The notes: generated from the letters alone by a model not told the origin. Positions 7,214 through 15,861 are shown, counted from the first letter of the stretch. The stretch is 64,000 nucleotides of DNA from Denitrobaculum tricleocarpae (GCF_007004665.1 NZ_ML660055.1:248001-312000), one strand, 5' to 3'. A program made the numbers and translations.

Positions 7214-9862
7214 TCATGTCAAGGACTTGGACGTCAGCTCATAAACATCCGGCGAAAGGTTCTCCGCGGAGAGGATAGTCTCCAGGGCCTGGCGCATGAG
7301 AGCCTGCCGCGCGCCGTCGAAGCGCGACCAGCGGCCGAGCGGCGCAATCAGCCGCGCCGCGGTCTGCGGATTGATCCGGTCCAGCTCCACAATCCGATCC
7401 GCCAGAAACTGATAACCGCTTCCGTCGGCCTGGTGAAACCGCAGAGGATTGCCGGCGGCGAAAACACCGATCAAAGCCCTCACCTTATTCGGGTTGGTCA
7501 GAGTGAAGGCCTCATGTTTCAACAGCCCCTTCACCCGCTCCAGCGTGCCCGGCAGGACCGACATCGCCTCAAGTGCCAGCCACTTGTCGACGACCAGCGG
7601 CTCATCCCGATAGCGCTGGTAAAAAGCCTGCAGACAATCGTCGCGTTCGGGCCCTTGCCTGTCGGTGAGCAGAGCGAGCGCAGCCATGCGGTCGGTCATG
7701 TTGTCCGAATTCCGGCTCTGCACCACCGCCAGATCCCACATTTCCGCTTTCCCCGAAGCGGTCAGATACCCCAGAGCGAGATTTTTCAATGCACGCTTAC
7801 CCGCGGCGTCCGCCGTTGGCTCGAACGGCGCGTTGCTCTGCATGCCGCGGTACGTCTCCAGGAGTTCGTCCCGCAGTGCACGGGCAATGTCGCCGCGCAT
7901 CTTCTCGCGTGCGATATGGATCGCGTCGACGTCGACGGTCTTCATCTGATCGGCAAGAAAGGCCTCACCCGGCAGGGTCAGCGCCAGAGCGCGGAAGGCC
8001 GGATCCTGGGCCTCGTCCAGGAGGGTTTCGCGCAGGGCATCGATCAGAGCCTCGGGCGTCTGCCGGCCCTCGCCACCCGCCTCCACGGCTTCGAGCAGCA
8101 GTCCGGTCGCGTACTGCTGACCGGTCTCCCATCGATTGAAGCTGTCGCCATCACGCCCCATCAGAACCGCACGCGTCGCGGGCGTGTGTTCGATTGAGAG
8201 ATTGACCGGCGCCGAGAAGCCGCGATTGATGGAAACCGCGGGCTCATGATCCAGGTTTTCGAAGCGGAAGGTCTGCCGTGCCGCGCGCAACTCCAGCACA
8301 CGGCTCGTTGGCGCAGCCTCCTCGCAGGCCAGCTTCAAAGGCATCGGCTGGCCGTCCGGATCGAGCAATGCAAAATCCAGCGGTATATGCATAGGACGTT
8401 TGCCGCTTTGTCCCGGCGTGTCGGGTATCGTCTGGGACAGGGTCAGTTCGAAACTGCGGGCCGCCGCGTCGTATTCGCCTGTTACGGTCACGCCAGGCGT
8501 TCCGGCCTGGGAGTACCAGAGCTTGAACTGGTTCAGATCGACTCCGGTCGCATCGGACATTGCCGCGGCGAAATCATCGCAGGTCACCGCCTGGCCGTCA
8601 TGGCGCTCGAAGTAGAGATCCATACCTTTGCGGAAGCCCTCGCGCCCCAGCAGACCTTGCATCATGCGGATGACTTCCGCGCCCTTGTCGTAAACCGTCG
8701 CGGTATAGAAGTTGTTGATCTCGATGTAGGAGGCCGGACGTACCGGATGCGCCGTCGGTCCGCCGTCTTCGGGAAACTGCCGCGCGCGCAGGCTGCGCAC
8801 GTCCTGGATGCGCTTGACCGCCGCCGAACGCATATCGGCGGAAAACTCCTGGTCCCGGAAGACCGTCAGTCCTTCCTTGAGACTGAGTTGGAACCAATCG
8901 CGGCAGGTGACCCGATTGCCGGTCCAGTTGTGAAAATATTCGTGGGCGACGATCCCCTCGATCGAAGCATAGTCCGCGTCCGTCGCGGTATCAGGGTCGG
9001 CCAGGACGCACTTCGAATTGAAGACATTGAGGCTCTTGTTCTCCATCGCACCCATGTTGAAGTCGCTGACCGCAACGATGTTGAAGAGATCGAGATCGTA
9101 TTCCAGGCCGAAGCGCTCTTCGTCCCAGCGCATGGAACGTTTCAGTGAGTCCATGCCGTAGGCGCAGCGGCCCTCATTGCCGTGCTCGACGAAAATGCGC
9201 AGAGCGACCTCGCGCCCCGACGCCGTCGTGAAGCTGTCTTCCACGCAGGCCAGATCGCCCGCCACGACCGCGAAGAGATAGGAGGGCTTGGGAAAGGGAT
9301 CTTCCCAGCGGGTCCAGTGACGACCGTCGGGCAGATCTCCGCTTTCAACCAGATTGCCGTTCGACAGCAGGACCGGATAAAGCGCCTTATCGGCGCGCAG
9401 AGTGACCTCGTACACCGTCATGACATCCGGACGGTCAGGAAAGAAGGTAATGCGCCGAAAGCCCTCTGCCTCACACTGGGTACAGAAAGTGCCACTGGAG
9501 ATATAGAGACCTTCCAGGCGTGTGTTGGCCTTGGGATTGATTTCGGTTTCGATCTCCAGAAGAAAACCGGGGCTTGTCACATCGAGGGAAAGCCCCGTCG
9601 CGTCCTGCCGGTATTCGGTTTCATCCAGCGGGGTGCCATCAACGCAGACCGAGAGAAGTTTCAGGTCGTCTCCGTCCAGCCACAGCGGCGGTAACGCGGC
9701 CTCTGAAAGATCCGAGGGAGATCCGTCATAAGCAATCTGAAGACGGCTTTTCACCCGCGTCGCTTCCGGTTCCAGATCAAAGGCCAGGGCCAGACTCTCG
9801 ATCCGGTAGTCGGGCTTACGGTAGGCGTCGAGGTGAATGGCTTGCGGGGCTGGTGCATCCAT
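7214..9862 (-). CDS. pepN: Aminopeptidase N (M1 family)
   Basis: An 882-residue cytosolic zinc aminopeptidase that removes N-terminal residues from peptides in intracellular protein turnover. Substrate-anchoring GAMEN is at 271-275. The zinc site HEYFH is at 307-311, with the third ligand at E330 in KEGLTVFRDQEF. The N-terminal beta domain, thermolysin-like domain, short beta domain and helical C-terminal domain account for the full length, matching E. coli-type PepN. AGGA lies ahead of the ATG. It follows an esterase-like gene by 20 bp on the same strand, so the two are probably co-transcribed. Confidence 0.96.
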   Translation of the reverse strand: MDAPAPQAIHLDAYRKPDYRIESLALAFDLEPEATRVKSRLQIAYDGSPSDLSEAALPPLWLDGDDLKLLSVCVDGTPLDETEYRQDATGLSLDVTSPGFLLEIETEINPKANTRLEGLYISSGTFCTQCEAEGFRRITFFPDRPDVMTVYEVTLRADKALYPVLLSNGNLVESGDLPDGRHWTRWEDPFPKPSYLFAVVAGDLACVEDSFTTASGREVALRIFVEHGNEGRCAYGMDSLKRSMRWDEERFGLEYDLDLFNIVAVSDFNMGAMENKSLNVFNSKCVLADPDTATDADYASIEGIVAHEYFHNWTGNRVTCRDWFQLSLKEGLTVFRDQEFSADMRSAAVKRIQDVRSLRARQFPEDGGPTAHPVRPASYIEINNFYTATVYDKGAEVIRMMQGLLGREGFRKGMDLYFERHDGQAVTCDDFAAAMSDATGVDLNQFKLWYSQAGTPGVTVTGEYDAAARSFELTLSQTIPDTPGQSGKRPMHIPLDFALLDPDGQPMPLKLACEEAAPTSRVLELRAARQTFRFENLDHEPAVSINRGFSAPVNLSIEHTPATRAVLMGRDGDSFNRWETGQQYATGLLLEAVEAGGEGRQTPEALIDALRETLLDEAQDPAFRALALTLPGEAFLADQMKTVDVDAIHIAREKMRGDIARALRDELLETYRGMQSNAPFEPTADAAGKRALKNLALGYLTASGKAEMWDLAVVQSRNSDNMTDRMAALALLTDRQGPERDDCLQAFYQRYRDEPLVVDKWLALEAMSVLPGTLERVKGLLKHEAFTLTNPNKVRALIGVFAAGNPLRFHQADGSGYQFLADRIVELDRINPQTAARLIAPLGRWSRFDGARQALMRQALETILSAENLSPDVYELTSKSLT

Positions 9863-9882
9863 GACGGGGTTCCTGAGTGCTG

Positions 9883-10794
9883 CTAAGGCTGCTGTATGAA
9901 ATCTACGATGGCATTGGATAAGACCGACCCGGATGATCGCAGCGCATCCACCAGCGTGAAGTGGTTGAGGCCTTCCAATTCCAGTGTTTGCGGAGTGAGC
10001 CCCTGGGTGCCGAGATGGGCGGCGAAGTCGCGCTGCTGGCGCAGGAACTCATCGGTCTCGTCACCGCCGACCGCGAGCAGAAGCGGACAGGATATCCGCC
10101 CGGTCTGAAGGCGCGGCGCATAAAGACGCGCGTCTTCCGGCGTCAGGTGAAGCGCTTCGTTAAGGTAGCTGAGGCGGATCGGTTCAAGTTCATAGAGGCC
10201 ACTGAGGGGGATCGCACCCTTGAGGAGATTTGCCGCACCTCCCTCGGCCGCCCAATCGGTGGACGCCAGCAACGCCGAGAGGTGTCCGCCGGCGGAGTGG
10301 CCGGAGAGGAAAATCCGCGTCGGATCACAGCCGTAATCTCCAATGTTGGCCGACAGCCAAAGCAAAGCCGTGCGGCAGTGCGCGACAATCCCGCCCATGC
10401 TGACATCGGGGCAAAGCGGATAGCCGATCGTCACCACCGTAATGCCCGCCTCGACGTAATGTGGCGCGACACAGGAGAATACGCTCTTATCCAGGGCCTG
10501 CCAGTAGCCGCCGTGAATAAAGACCAGAACCGGCGCCTGCCCCGACGCATCGCCTGCAGCCGGAAAGATATCCAGTTTGGCCCTGTCGCCCGCGCCGTAG
10601 GCTACGTCGAGATGGCCCTTTAGCTCCGATCTTGTGCGTTCCGAATCGCGCTGCCAGCCCGCGACGATGTCGGCAAAGTCCGGCACTGCGGCCCGGTTAT
10701 TGTACTGCGCATCCAGGGCGGTCTGGTCATATCCGCCGAAGAGGACCGGGCCGGTCGAAGCTTCGCCAGCCTCTAATATTGGGATCTCTGGCAT
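9883..10794 (-). CDS. Alpha/beta hydrolase, kynurenine-formamidase/esterase-like
   Basis: A 303-residue alpha/beta hydrolase. The oxyanion motif is HGGYW (in VLVFIHGGYWQALDKSVF), the nucleophile serine is in GHSAGG, and the terminal part has GGDETDEF and LNHFTLVDAL, which carry the acid and histidine of the triad. The N-terminal DAQYNNRAAVPDF is typical of the formamidase-like esterase group. The frame could start as early as 10932, but the first 46 codons do not look like family sequence, so the ATG at 10794 is preferred; its ribosome-binding site is weak. It precedes pepN by 20 bp. The natural substrate is not certain. Confidence 0.8.
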   Translation of the reverse strand: MPEIPILEAGEASTGPVLFGGYDQTALDAQYNNRAAVPDFADIVAGWQRDSERTRSELKGHLDVAYGAGDRAKLDIFPAAGDASGQAPVLVFIHGGYWQALDKSVFSCVAPHYVEAGITVVTIGYPLCPDVSMGGIVAHCRTALLWLSANIGDYGCDPTRIFLSGHSAGGHLSALLASTDWAAEGGAANLLKGAIPLSGLYELEPIRLSYLNEALHLTPEDARLYAPRLQTGRISCPLLLAVGGDETDEFLRQQRDFAAHLGTQGLTPQTLELEGLNHFTLVDALRSSGSVLSNAIVDFIQQP

Positions 10795-11105
10795 TGGAGT
10801 CGGGGCTTTCTCTGAGTTGAGCTCTATATGGGAATGTCGAATGAATTTGGCGAGGCCGAAGCCACCGGTAAACTCTGCCGAATACTCACGTTCACGCAAT
10901 TTTAAGCACAAGGAACTTAGGTTAAAGCTCACGAGTTAAATTGATCGTGTTCGTAGTTTATGAGGCCTCAAGCCGGCTCTACAAGCGCTATTCGCGGTCT
11001 CAGCATCGATCGGATTCGGATCACGCTTGCGAATTTACGATCCGGGCGAAAAACCCAATCCCGAGAGTTTCAAACATCAATGGGTTGATTTAGGATCGCG
11101 TCGCA
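10795..11105. other. Intergenic region between divergent hydrolase and ankyrin-protein genes
   Basis: About 310 bp that must contain two divergent promoters. If the hydrolase uses the longer start at 10932, part of this is coding. No palindrome, repeat or small gene stands out. TTTAGGATCG just before 11106 can serve as ribosome-binding site for the ankyrin protein. Confidence 0.4.
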
Positions 11106-12119
11106 ATGAAAGCCTTTCAACTCACCTTGATCCTCGCCGCAGTCCTGGTTATCGCAAATACCGCACCCCCTCTTGCCGGGGCAGCGGCAGCGAACAGCGA
11201 CGAAGAAAGCTACGACCCGACTCTCGATCCCGCATTCAAGGTATGGCGTTCGCTCTCCGGACAGGAAGAGTCCGAATCGTTTTTCCTGGTTGCGCAGCGT
11301 TACGAGAAGGGCGAGACGGTAGGGGCCAACCCGATCACCGCCCTGCAGTATTACATCCTGGCGGCGGAACTGGATCACAAGGACGCCGAAGCGGCGGTCG
11401 AACGTCTGAACAAGAGCCTCTCGAAGTCGGACCGGGCCGAGGCCCGCGAACGCGCCGCCAACTGGTCGCCGGTCACCGACGAGGAGGTGGAGCGGAAACA
11501 GCCGGTCAAACGGCCTAACAACGACCGGGCCCGCCTGCTTGCCGCCGCCGATAGCGGCAACCTGGATCAGGTCACGGCACTGCTGGAAAAAGGCGTCCCG
11601 GTCGATGTCAGGGATGAGCATCAGTGGACACCGATGATGCTCGCAGCCCTGCAGGGCCACGATACAGTCGTTGCAGTGCTGCTGGAGCAAGGGGCGGATA
11701 TGGAAGCCCAGGACATCAACGGCACGACGGCGCTGATGGCGGCGGCGAGTTCCGGCTGGCTCTCAGTGGTCAAACGCCTGATCAAAGCCGGCGTGGATAT
11801 GGATGTGGAAGACAATGCGGGAGAGACCGCATTTTACATGGCCGAGCAGTTCGAGCACCATTCGGTCTCGACCTTTCTGGCAAGGGTTAACGCCTCACCT
11901 GAAGTGATCAAGGAGGTGCAGGCCTTTCTGATTTCCAAGGGCTACAAGCTGGGAAAACCGGACGGTCTCTGGGGCCCCAAAACCGAGAAGGCCGTGAAGT
12001 CTTTTCAAAAGAAGCTCGATATGGCGCCCGATGGCCGAATTACAAAAAAATTTCTGAACAGAATTCGCGGGGACTCAGCCTCCGGGGAAAAGAGTTCCAA
12101 GGTGAAAAAAGCCTCTTAA
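11106..12119 (+). CDS. Secreted ankyrin-repeat protein with C-terminal peptidoglycan-binding domain
   Basis: A 337-residue exported protein. A signal peptide (about residues 1-27, ending PPLAGAAAA) is followed by a Sel1-like helical pair (about 55-105: FFLVAQRYEKGE, ALQYYILAAELDHKDA). Three ankyrin repeats cover about 138-250 (DRARLLAAADSGNLDQVTAL, WTPMMLAALQGHDTVV, TALMAAASSGWLSVVKRLI). A PG_binding_1 domain covers about 262-315 (VQAFLISKGYKLGKPDGLWG, AVKSFQKKLDM). The domains suggest a periplasmic scaffold that docks on peptidoglycan and binds a partner through the ankyrin stack. No neighbour explains the partner. A T-rich hairpin follows at 12142. Confidence 0.82.
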   Translation: MKAFQLTLILAAVLVIANTAPPLAGAAAANSDEESYDPTLDPAFKVWRSLSGQEESESFFLVAQRYEKGETVGANPITALQYYILAAELDHKDAEAAVERLNKSLSKSDRAEARERAANWSPVTDEEVERKQPVKRPNNDRARLLAAADSGNLDQVTALLEKGVPVDVRDEHQWTPMMLAALQGHDTVVAVLLEQGADMEAQDINGTTALMAAASSGWLSVVKRLIKAGVDMDVEDNAGETAFYMAEQFEHHSVSTFLARVNASPEVIKEVQAFLISKGYKLGKPDGLWGPKTEKAVKSFQKKLDMAPDGRITKKFLNRIRGDSASGEKSSKVKKAS

Positions 12120-12141
12120 GGTCCTGATTTCAAAGCCACTA

Positions 12142-12180
12142 CAAAAAGTTGAATAAACACACAACTTTTTGGATATTTTT
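12142..12180 (+). terminator. Probable intrinsic terminator of the ankyrin-protein gene
   Basis: A perfect 10-bp stem, CAAAAAGTTG/CAACTTTTTG, with a 10-nt loop, is followed by GATATTTTTCC. It starts 22 bp after the stop codon. The AT-only base of the stem makes it weaker than a typical terminator. Confidence 0.5.
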
Positions 12181-12338
12181 CCGGCATTTTAGACAAAAAT
12201 GTAGCAAAATCAGGCATTAAGCTCCTGGTAATCTTTTCGGTTCAGGGTCACTCCCGTACCCGGGTTCTCCCCCGGATCTCGGGTGCGTGATACCGCTTCG
12301 TTAGGCCCCGTCAGCAATGGCGGGGCCTTTCGTTTTTC
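12181..12338 (+). ncRNA. Candidate small RNA locus ending in a strong terminator
   Basis: Between the ankyrin gene's own hairpin and the next start (12458) lies a 158-bp non-coding stretch. It contains GC-rich complementary runs (CCCGGGTTCTCCCCCGGATCTCGGG near 12258-12282, given only as a region) and ends in a textbook terminator at 12304-12338. A second terminator so soon after the first suggests an independent short transcript. No clean promoter was found, so this is a hypothesis; the second hairpin may simply be a back-up terminator. Confidence 0.3.
12304..12338 (+). terminator. Rho-independent terminator
   Basis: The stem GGCCCCG (12304-12310) pairs with CGGGGCC (12321-12327) around a 10-nt loop and is followed by TTTCGTTTTTC. 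Orientation is plus. It ends either the ankyrin-gene transcript or a small RNA. Confidence 0.8.
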
Positions 12339-12457
12339 TGCGGCTGGCTGTTTGTCTACCCCCGACCCGGATCATGAGATCTCGTCACGCGATGGCGCTT
12401 GACGGCGCGCTTCAGGACCGGGAGTCTGGTCCCCGTGCTCCGATTCAGACTCTGTAT

Positions 12458-12841
12458 ATGAAACCCAGCTCCAATCCCGCTTTTAAGAAAAAGTACCCGT
12501 CCCATGTCACCGTTCTTGCGGAGGCAAAAAGCGACTGGCATCCGACCGACCTGCTCAACCGGCGCAGCGGCAAGACCTGGCCCAGCCCCAAGGAATTGCT
12601 GGTCCGGCTCTGCGGCGCCACGCTCCAGGGCGAGTGGTGTATCCAACAGCGCAGTTCCAGCGAGAACAAAACCGTTTGGGAAATCCGCATCTCCCAGGCA
12701 AGCGATATCGAGATTCTGCGCAATGTTATCGGGCATGACCGCCTCAAACCCGTCGACCAGCCCGGTGCCCTTGCCTGTTACGGCTTCGAGTACCGCAAGG
12801 CCGACTATGCAAACTGGGGATCTATTCTCCGGACGTTCTGA
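12458..12841 (+). CDS. Hypothetical protein (127 aa)
   Basis: A 127-residue protein of unknown family that starts MKPSSNPAFKKKYPSHVTVL. It contains WPSPKELLVRLCGATLQGEW and ends in a tyrosine-rich segment (YGFEYRKADYANWGSILRTF). The frame is open further upstream, but the earlier starts lie on or next to the terminator at 12304-12338, so the ATG at 12458 is preferred. There is no clear ribosome-binding site. It is convergent with the PAS protein gene. No function is proposed. Confidence 0.5.
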   Translation: MKPSSNPAFKKKYPSHVTVLAEAKSDWHPTDLLNRRSGKTWPSPKELLVRLCGATLQGEWCIQQRSSSENKTVWEIRISQASDIEILRNVIGHDRLKPVDQPGALACYGFEYRKADYANWGSILRTF

Positions 12842-12879
12842 GGCTGAATGCACGTGCCGAGGATCGGCGGCAGTGAGCT

Positions 12880-13434
12880 TTAGAGATCGAAGTACTCGTG
12901 TTCGGCATCGGGGCTGGAAGCCGCGAGGTCCATATACATGGGGCTGCTTCGGTCGATCTCCCGGCCGGACGGCATGGGTTGGGGATTCTGGTCGAAGGTC
13001 TGACCACAGAGAATTTGATCCACTGCACCGCGGCCGAGGGTCAAAGGCAGGAAAACCCGCCGCACCACCAGATAAGCCCGGCCGCCCGTCCCGAAACTGC
13101 TCAGCGATGCCACGGGTTGGCGCAGATCGACGCAACGCTGCAGCAGCTTGATCACAAAGGTGATCGTCGTCCCGCAGCCCAATTCGTCGAGGAAACAGCC
13201 GGTCGCGTCGAACCCGGCCTTCTCGGCAATCCGCGTGCCGATCAGGCGATAGCGGAACCGCCGCTCGGGCTGGGTCAATTCAATCATGCAGACGTCGGGA
13301 AGCAGAAACGGGATCGCCATAGGCTCGAAGTTGCGGCGCAGCGGCACGGCAGCCCCCTGCCCCATCGAGCGCCAATGTTCCGTCAGACTCCTGAGTGTCT
13401 CGTCTGTCAGGGCCGGATTAGTGAGTGAGTTCAT
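12880..13434 (-). CDS. PAS_5-type (PF07310-like) single-domain PAS protein
   Basis: A 184-residue protein resembling the PAS_5 family common in Rhodospirillales. It starts with a helical lead (LTDETLRSLTEHWRSMG), then PLRRNFEPMAIPFLLPDVCM, the core ERRFRYRLIGTRIAEKAGFD and a final beta pair (YLVVRRVFLPLTLGRGAVDQ). No output domain is present, so it probably signals through a partner or binds a small ligand. Two more PAS_5 genes lie at 53474 and 54435. In-frame ATGs exist at 13467 and further upstream; 13434 fits the family start best. The 274 bp between here and 13708 contain only a GGGCCG/CGGCCC hairpin (13623-13651) without a T-run. Confidence 0.65.
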   Translation of the reverse strand: MNSLTNPALTDETLRSLTEHWRSMGQGAAVPLRRNFEPMAIPFLLPDVCMIELTQPERRFRYRLIGTRIAEKAGFDATGCFLDELGCGTTITFVIKLLQRCVDLRQPVASLSSFGTGGRAYLVVRRVFLPLTLGRGAVDQILCGQTFDQNPQPMPSGREIDRSSPMYMDLAASSPDAEHEYFDL

Positions 13435-13708
13435 GACACGCTTACATGGTGTGGTGGGGTTCAGCATATCACCGCAAAACCTCCCAAAACACTGGCACAC
13501 GAGGGTAAAGATCCGGCTAAGGTTAACAACGGCTTTGACCGGCAACCAGCGGGTATTCATCCTAAGTCTGCACTGACATGAACATTTTCTCTGAAAGAGA
13601 GTGTTGCATGAATAACTCCGGAAAGGGCCGATCTTCATGACGCCGGCCCTTCAATCTGCTACAGCATCCTGGTAACACCGACATGCGCGCGGCGCTGTTG
13701 AAGCCCAG

Positions 13709-14563
13709 GTGGCGAAAGCCCAGATAGAAGCTGCCGTTTCTCCCCAAATCATGGAAATCTCCGCAATGCTCCGAGAAAGACTGCAGCTTGTGCTGAACGC
13801 TCCAGCGTTCGAACGCACCATCCTGGTCCTGATCGCCGTCAACGCCGTCACGCTGGGGCTGGAAACCAGCCCCACGGCCATGGCCGCCTTCGGGAATGTT
13901 CTGTTCGTCGTGGACCGGACCATCCTGGCCATCTTCACACTTGAGATCGCAGCGCGTTTGTTTGTCGATTTCCGCGGCTTCTGGCGCGATCCCTGGCGGA
14001 TCTTCGATTTTATTGTCGTTGGAATCGCGTTGCTCCCGGCAGCCGGCAGCTTCTCCGTTCTGCGGGCCTTCCGGATCCTGCGTATTCTGCGATTGATTTC
14101 CAAGGTCGAGGCCATGCGCCGTGTGGTCAGCGGCCTTTTGAGCGCACTCTCTGGCATCGGTTCAATCGTGTTGCTCCTGGGACTGATTTTCTACGTTTTC
14201 GCGGTCATCTCCACCAAGCTCTTCGCCAAGGATTTCCCCGACTGGTTCGGCAGCATCGGCGAATCCGCCTACACGCTCTTCCAGATCATGACCCTCGAGA
14301 GCTGGTCCATGGGCATCGTGCGTCCGGTGATGGAGGTGCACCCCTTCGCCTGGGCCCTCTTCGTGCCCTTCATCGTGGCGACCGCCTTCACGGTGCTGAA
14401 CCTTTTCATCGGCGTCATCGTCGACGCCATGCAGTCCGAGCACGAGGCCGAAGCCCGCGCCGAGCGCGACGCCATGATGAGCGAGACCGAGCTGATCCTG
14501 GCCGAGGTCAAGGCCCTGCGGGCGGAAGTGGCAGAGTTGAGGAAAGGCTCCCAGACCGCCTGA
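13709..14563 (+). CDS. Voltage-gated sodium channel of the BacNav (NaChBac/NavAb) family
   Basis: A 284-residue single-repeat six-helix channel that assembles as a tetramer in the inner membrane. S1 is about 33-55 with VTLGLETS at its end. S4 (about 117-131) carries four regularly spaced arginines, R119, R122, R125 and R128. The pore loop contains the selectivity filter TLESWSM (195-201, E197), the same seven residues as in NavAb, within FQIMTLESWSMGIVRPVMEV. S6 ends in IGVIVDAM and a C-terminal coiled coil (about 243-280) provides the tetramerisation neck. Start is GTG at 13709; ATG codons at 13751 and 13766 are alternatives and all three have weak ribosome-binding sites. Confidence 0.93.
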   Translation: MAKAQIEAAVSPQIMEISAMLRERLQLVLNAPAFERTILVLIAVNAVTLGLETSPTAMAAFGNVLFVVDRTILAIFTLEIAARLFVDFRGFWRDPWRIFDFIVVGIALLPAAGSFSVLRAFRILRILRLISKVEAMRRVVSGLLSALSGIGSIVLLLGLIFYVFAVISTKLFAKDFPDWFGSIGESAYTLFQIMTLESWSMGIVRPVMEVHPFAWALFVPFIVATAFTVLNLFIGVIVDAMQSEHEAEARAERDAMMSETELILAEVKALRAEVAELRKGSQTA

Positions 14564-14712
14564 AGCTTGATCGGTCACAAAAATACGCCTGCGTGAGGAG
14601 CCCGATTGCGGATTGTAAACCACCCGCGCCGATGGCGTTCCGCTCGGACTTGACCTATGGTTGGCATAGGCCAAACACGACCCGGTCCAACCAACCAGGG
14701 AGAACAAACGCG

Positions 14713-15459
14713 ATGACGATCTGCGTCGCCAAGGGGGACGGACTTGTAAAAATCACCGTGGACGCCCTGAACGCGTTGACACATGCAAACGCCTTTGAAG
14801 TTGCGGATGGCGCAGGGAGTGCCACTCACGCGGTTCTGACCCCGAAAACCCCACCGCCGTCAGCCTACGCTCACAATGCCTGTTTCGGGCTTGCATACCG
14901 CATGATGATAAACCCCTCGGTTTGTACGATCGAAACTTCGCCGGGTTTGAACTTGGGCACTGTTGCGGTGGACGACCCGAACGCGCAGGACGAACTGGGC
15001 GGTGCGACCACGCAAGCCGCCGACTCGAAAGGCGCCGGCAACCCGGCACACTTTGGAAGCTCGCAGTCTTGGGGCGAGTATCTGACCTTTAAGGAGGACA
15101 AAAGCGGCAAGGGAAGCGGCGCAAAGATCGTTTGGAATCCCTACGCCGCGTCTACGCTCAACTGGGTCGGCGGCAAGAGCAAACGGGAGCACGTGCCAGC
15201 CTGTATTGTTCTCGCACACGAGCTATCCCATGCGGACCGGATGATGCGCGGAACTTCGCTTGTGGGCGTCGTCGGAAAGGTTGCGCCCCCGGCTTACTCC
15301 GCAAAAGTCCCTGGAACCGACTACGAGTCCATGGTCGACATCGAACACATCGAGATGGTCGGATTTACCAGCGCGAGCTGGCAATGCAAGGACGCCGACG
15401 TTATTAGCGAGAATCAGATGCGCCGGGAACATGGCATTCCGCTGCGGGTCAACTACTAA
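14713..15459 (+). CDS. M91-like (NleD-type) zinc metallopeptidase or effector
   Basis: A 248-residue protein with a zincin motif in VLAHELSHADR (H169, E170, H173). It ends ENQMRREHGIPLRVNY, a tail I associate with Peptidase_M91/NleD-like proteins. The stretch NPYAASTLNWVGG before the zinc site also fits that family. NleD is a type III effector that cleaves host kinases, but related domains occur in many free-living bacteria as predicted toxins. No signal peptide, secretion genes or immunity gene are visible nearby. GGGAG lies 11 nt before the ATG. Upstream is the sodium channel, downstream tRNA-Thr. The family call is moderately sure; the role is unknown. Confidence 0.65.
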   Translation: MTICVAKGDGLVKITVDALNALTHANAFEVADGAGSATHAVLTPKTPPPSAYAHNACFGLAYRMMINPSVCTIETSPGLNLGTVAVDDPNAQDELGGATTQAADSKGAGNPAHFGSSQSWGEYLTFKEDKSGKGSGAKIVWNPYAASTLNWVGGKSKREHVPACIVLAHELSHADRMMRGTSLVGVVGKVAPPAYSAKVPGTDYESMVDIEHIEMVGFTSASWQCKDADVISENQMRREHGIPLRVNY

Positions 15460-15544
15460 GCCGGATCAGGCTCAAAACAGACCCATACAGGTAAGATTGC
15501 GCGCTATGCGTCTTGGAGAGGTTTGAGCGCGAGAGCGGAAAAAA

Positions 15545-15620
15545 TGGTGCCCCAAGACAGACTTGAACTGCCGACCCCCTCATTACGAATGAGGTGCTCT
15601 ACCAGCTGAGCTATTGGGGC
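15545..15620 (-). tRNA. tRNA-Thr (anticodon CGT)
   Basis: A complete 76-nt cloverleaf with encoded CCA. The acceptor stem is GCCCCAA/TTGGGGC, the D arm is AGCTCAGCTGGTAGAGC, the anticodon arm is CCTCA-TTCGTAA-TGAGG giving anticodon CGT, and the T arm is GGCAG-TTCAAGT-CTGTC. It reads ACG threonine codons. It is a single gene, not an operon. No integrase or attachment-site duplication was seen next to it. Confidence 0.96.
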
Positions 15621-15722
15621 ACGCGCGCTGTGATGCGGGGCATAGCAAAGTTTGCGGTTGCGTGCAAGAGGCGGCACGCAAGCCACTGGATTACCCAGGC
15701 ACCGAAAGAAACACGGATCTCC

Positions 15723-15861
15723 TAGAGCAGATCCGGTTTAGATGGAATCGCCTTGGGCGATCCGTCGTACCGGTGAGTCTGCTCTAACTGTTTGATGTAG
15801 AGCGGGTTCACATGTTTTAGCGAAAACACAGAGTGTTTCCGTTAAAACATGACGCGCTCTA
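15723..15861 (+). repeat. Dispersed composite palindromic repeat, copy 3 (full, 139 bp)
   Basis: Module A (15723-15786, TAGAGCAG...CTGCTCTA), a linker AACTGTTTGATG-like, then module B (15798-15861, TAGAGCGGG...GCGCTCTA) with a long imperfect hairpin around AAAACACAGAGTGTTT. Compared with the reverse complement of 55004-55142 only two of 139 positions differ. Both ends carry CTAG when one flanking base is included. The last three bases, read on the minus strand, are the TAG stop of hemY. Confidence 0.92.

Noticed and set aside
15460..15722. Genomic island anchored at tRNA-Thr
   Set aside because: No integrase, no duplicated tRNA 3' end and no clear composition break were found on either side.
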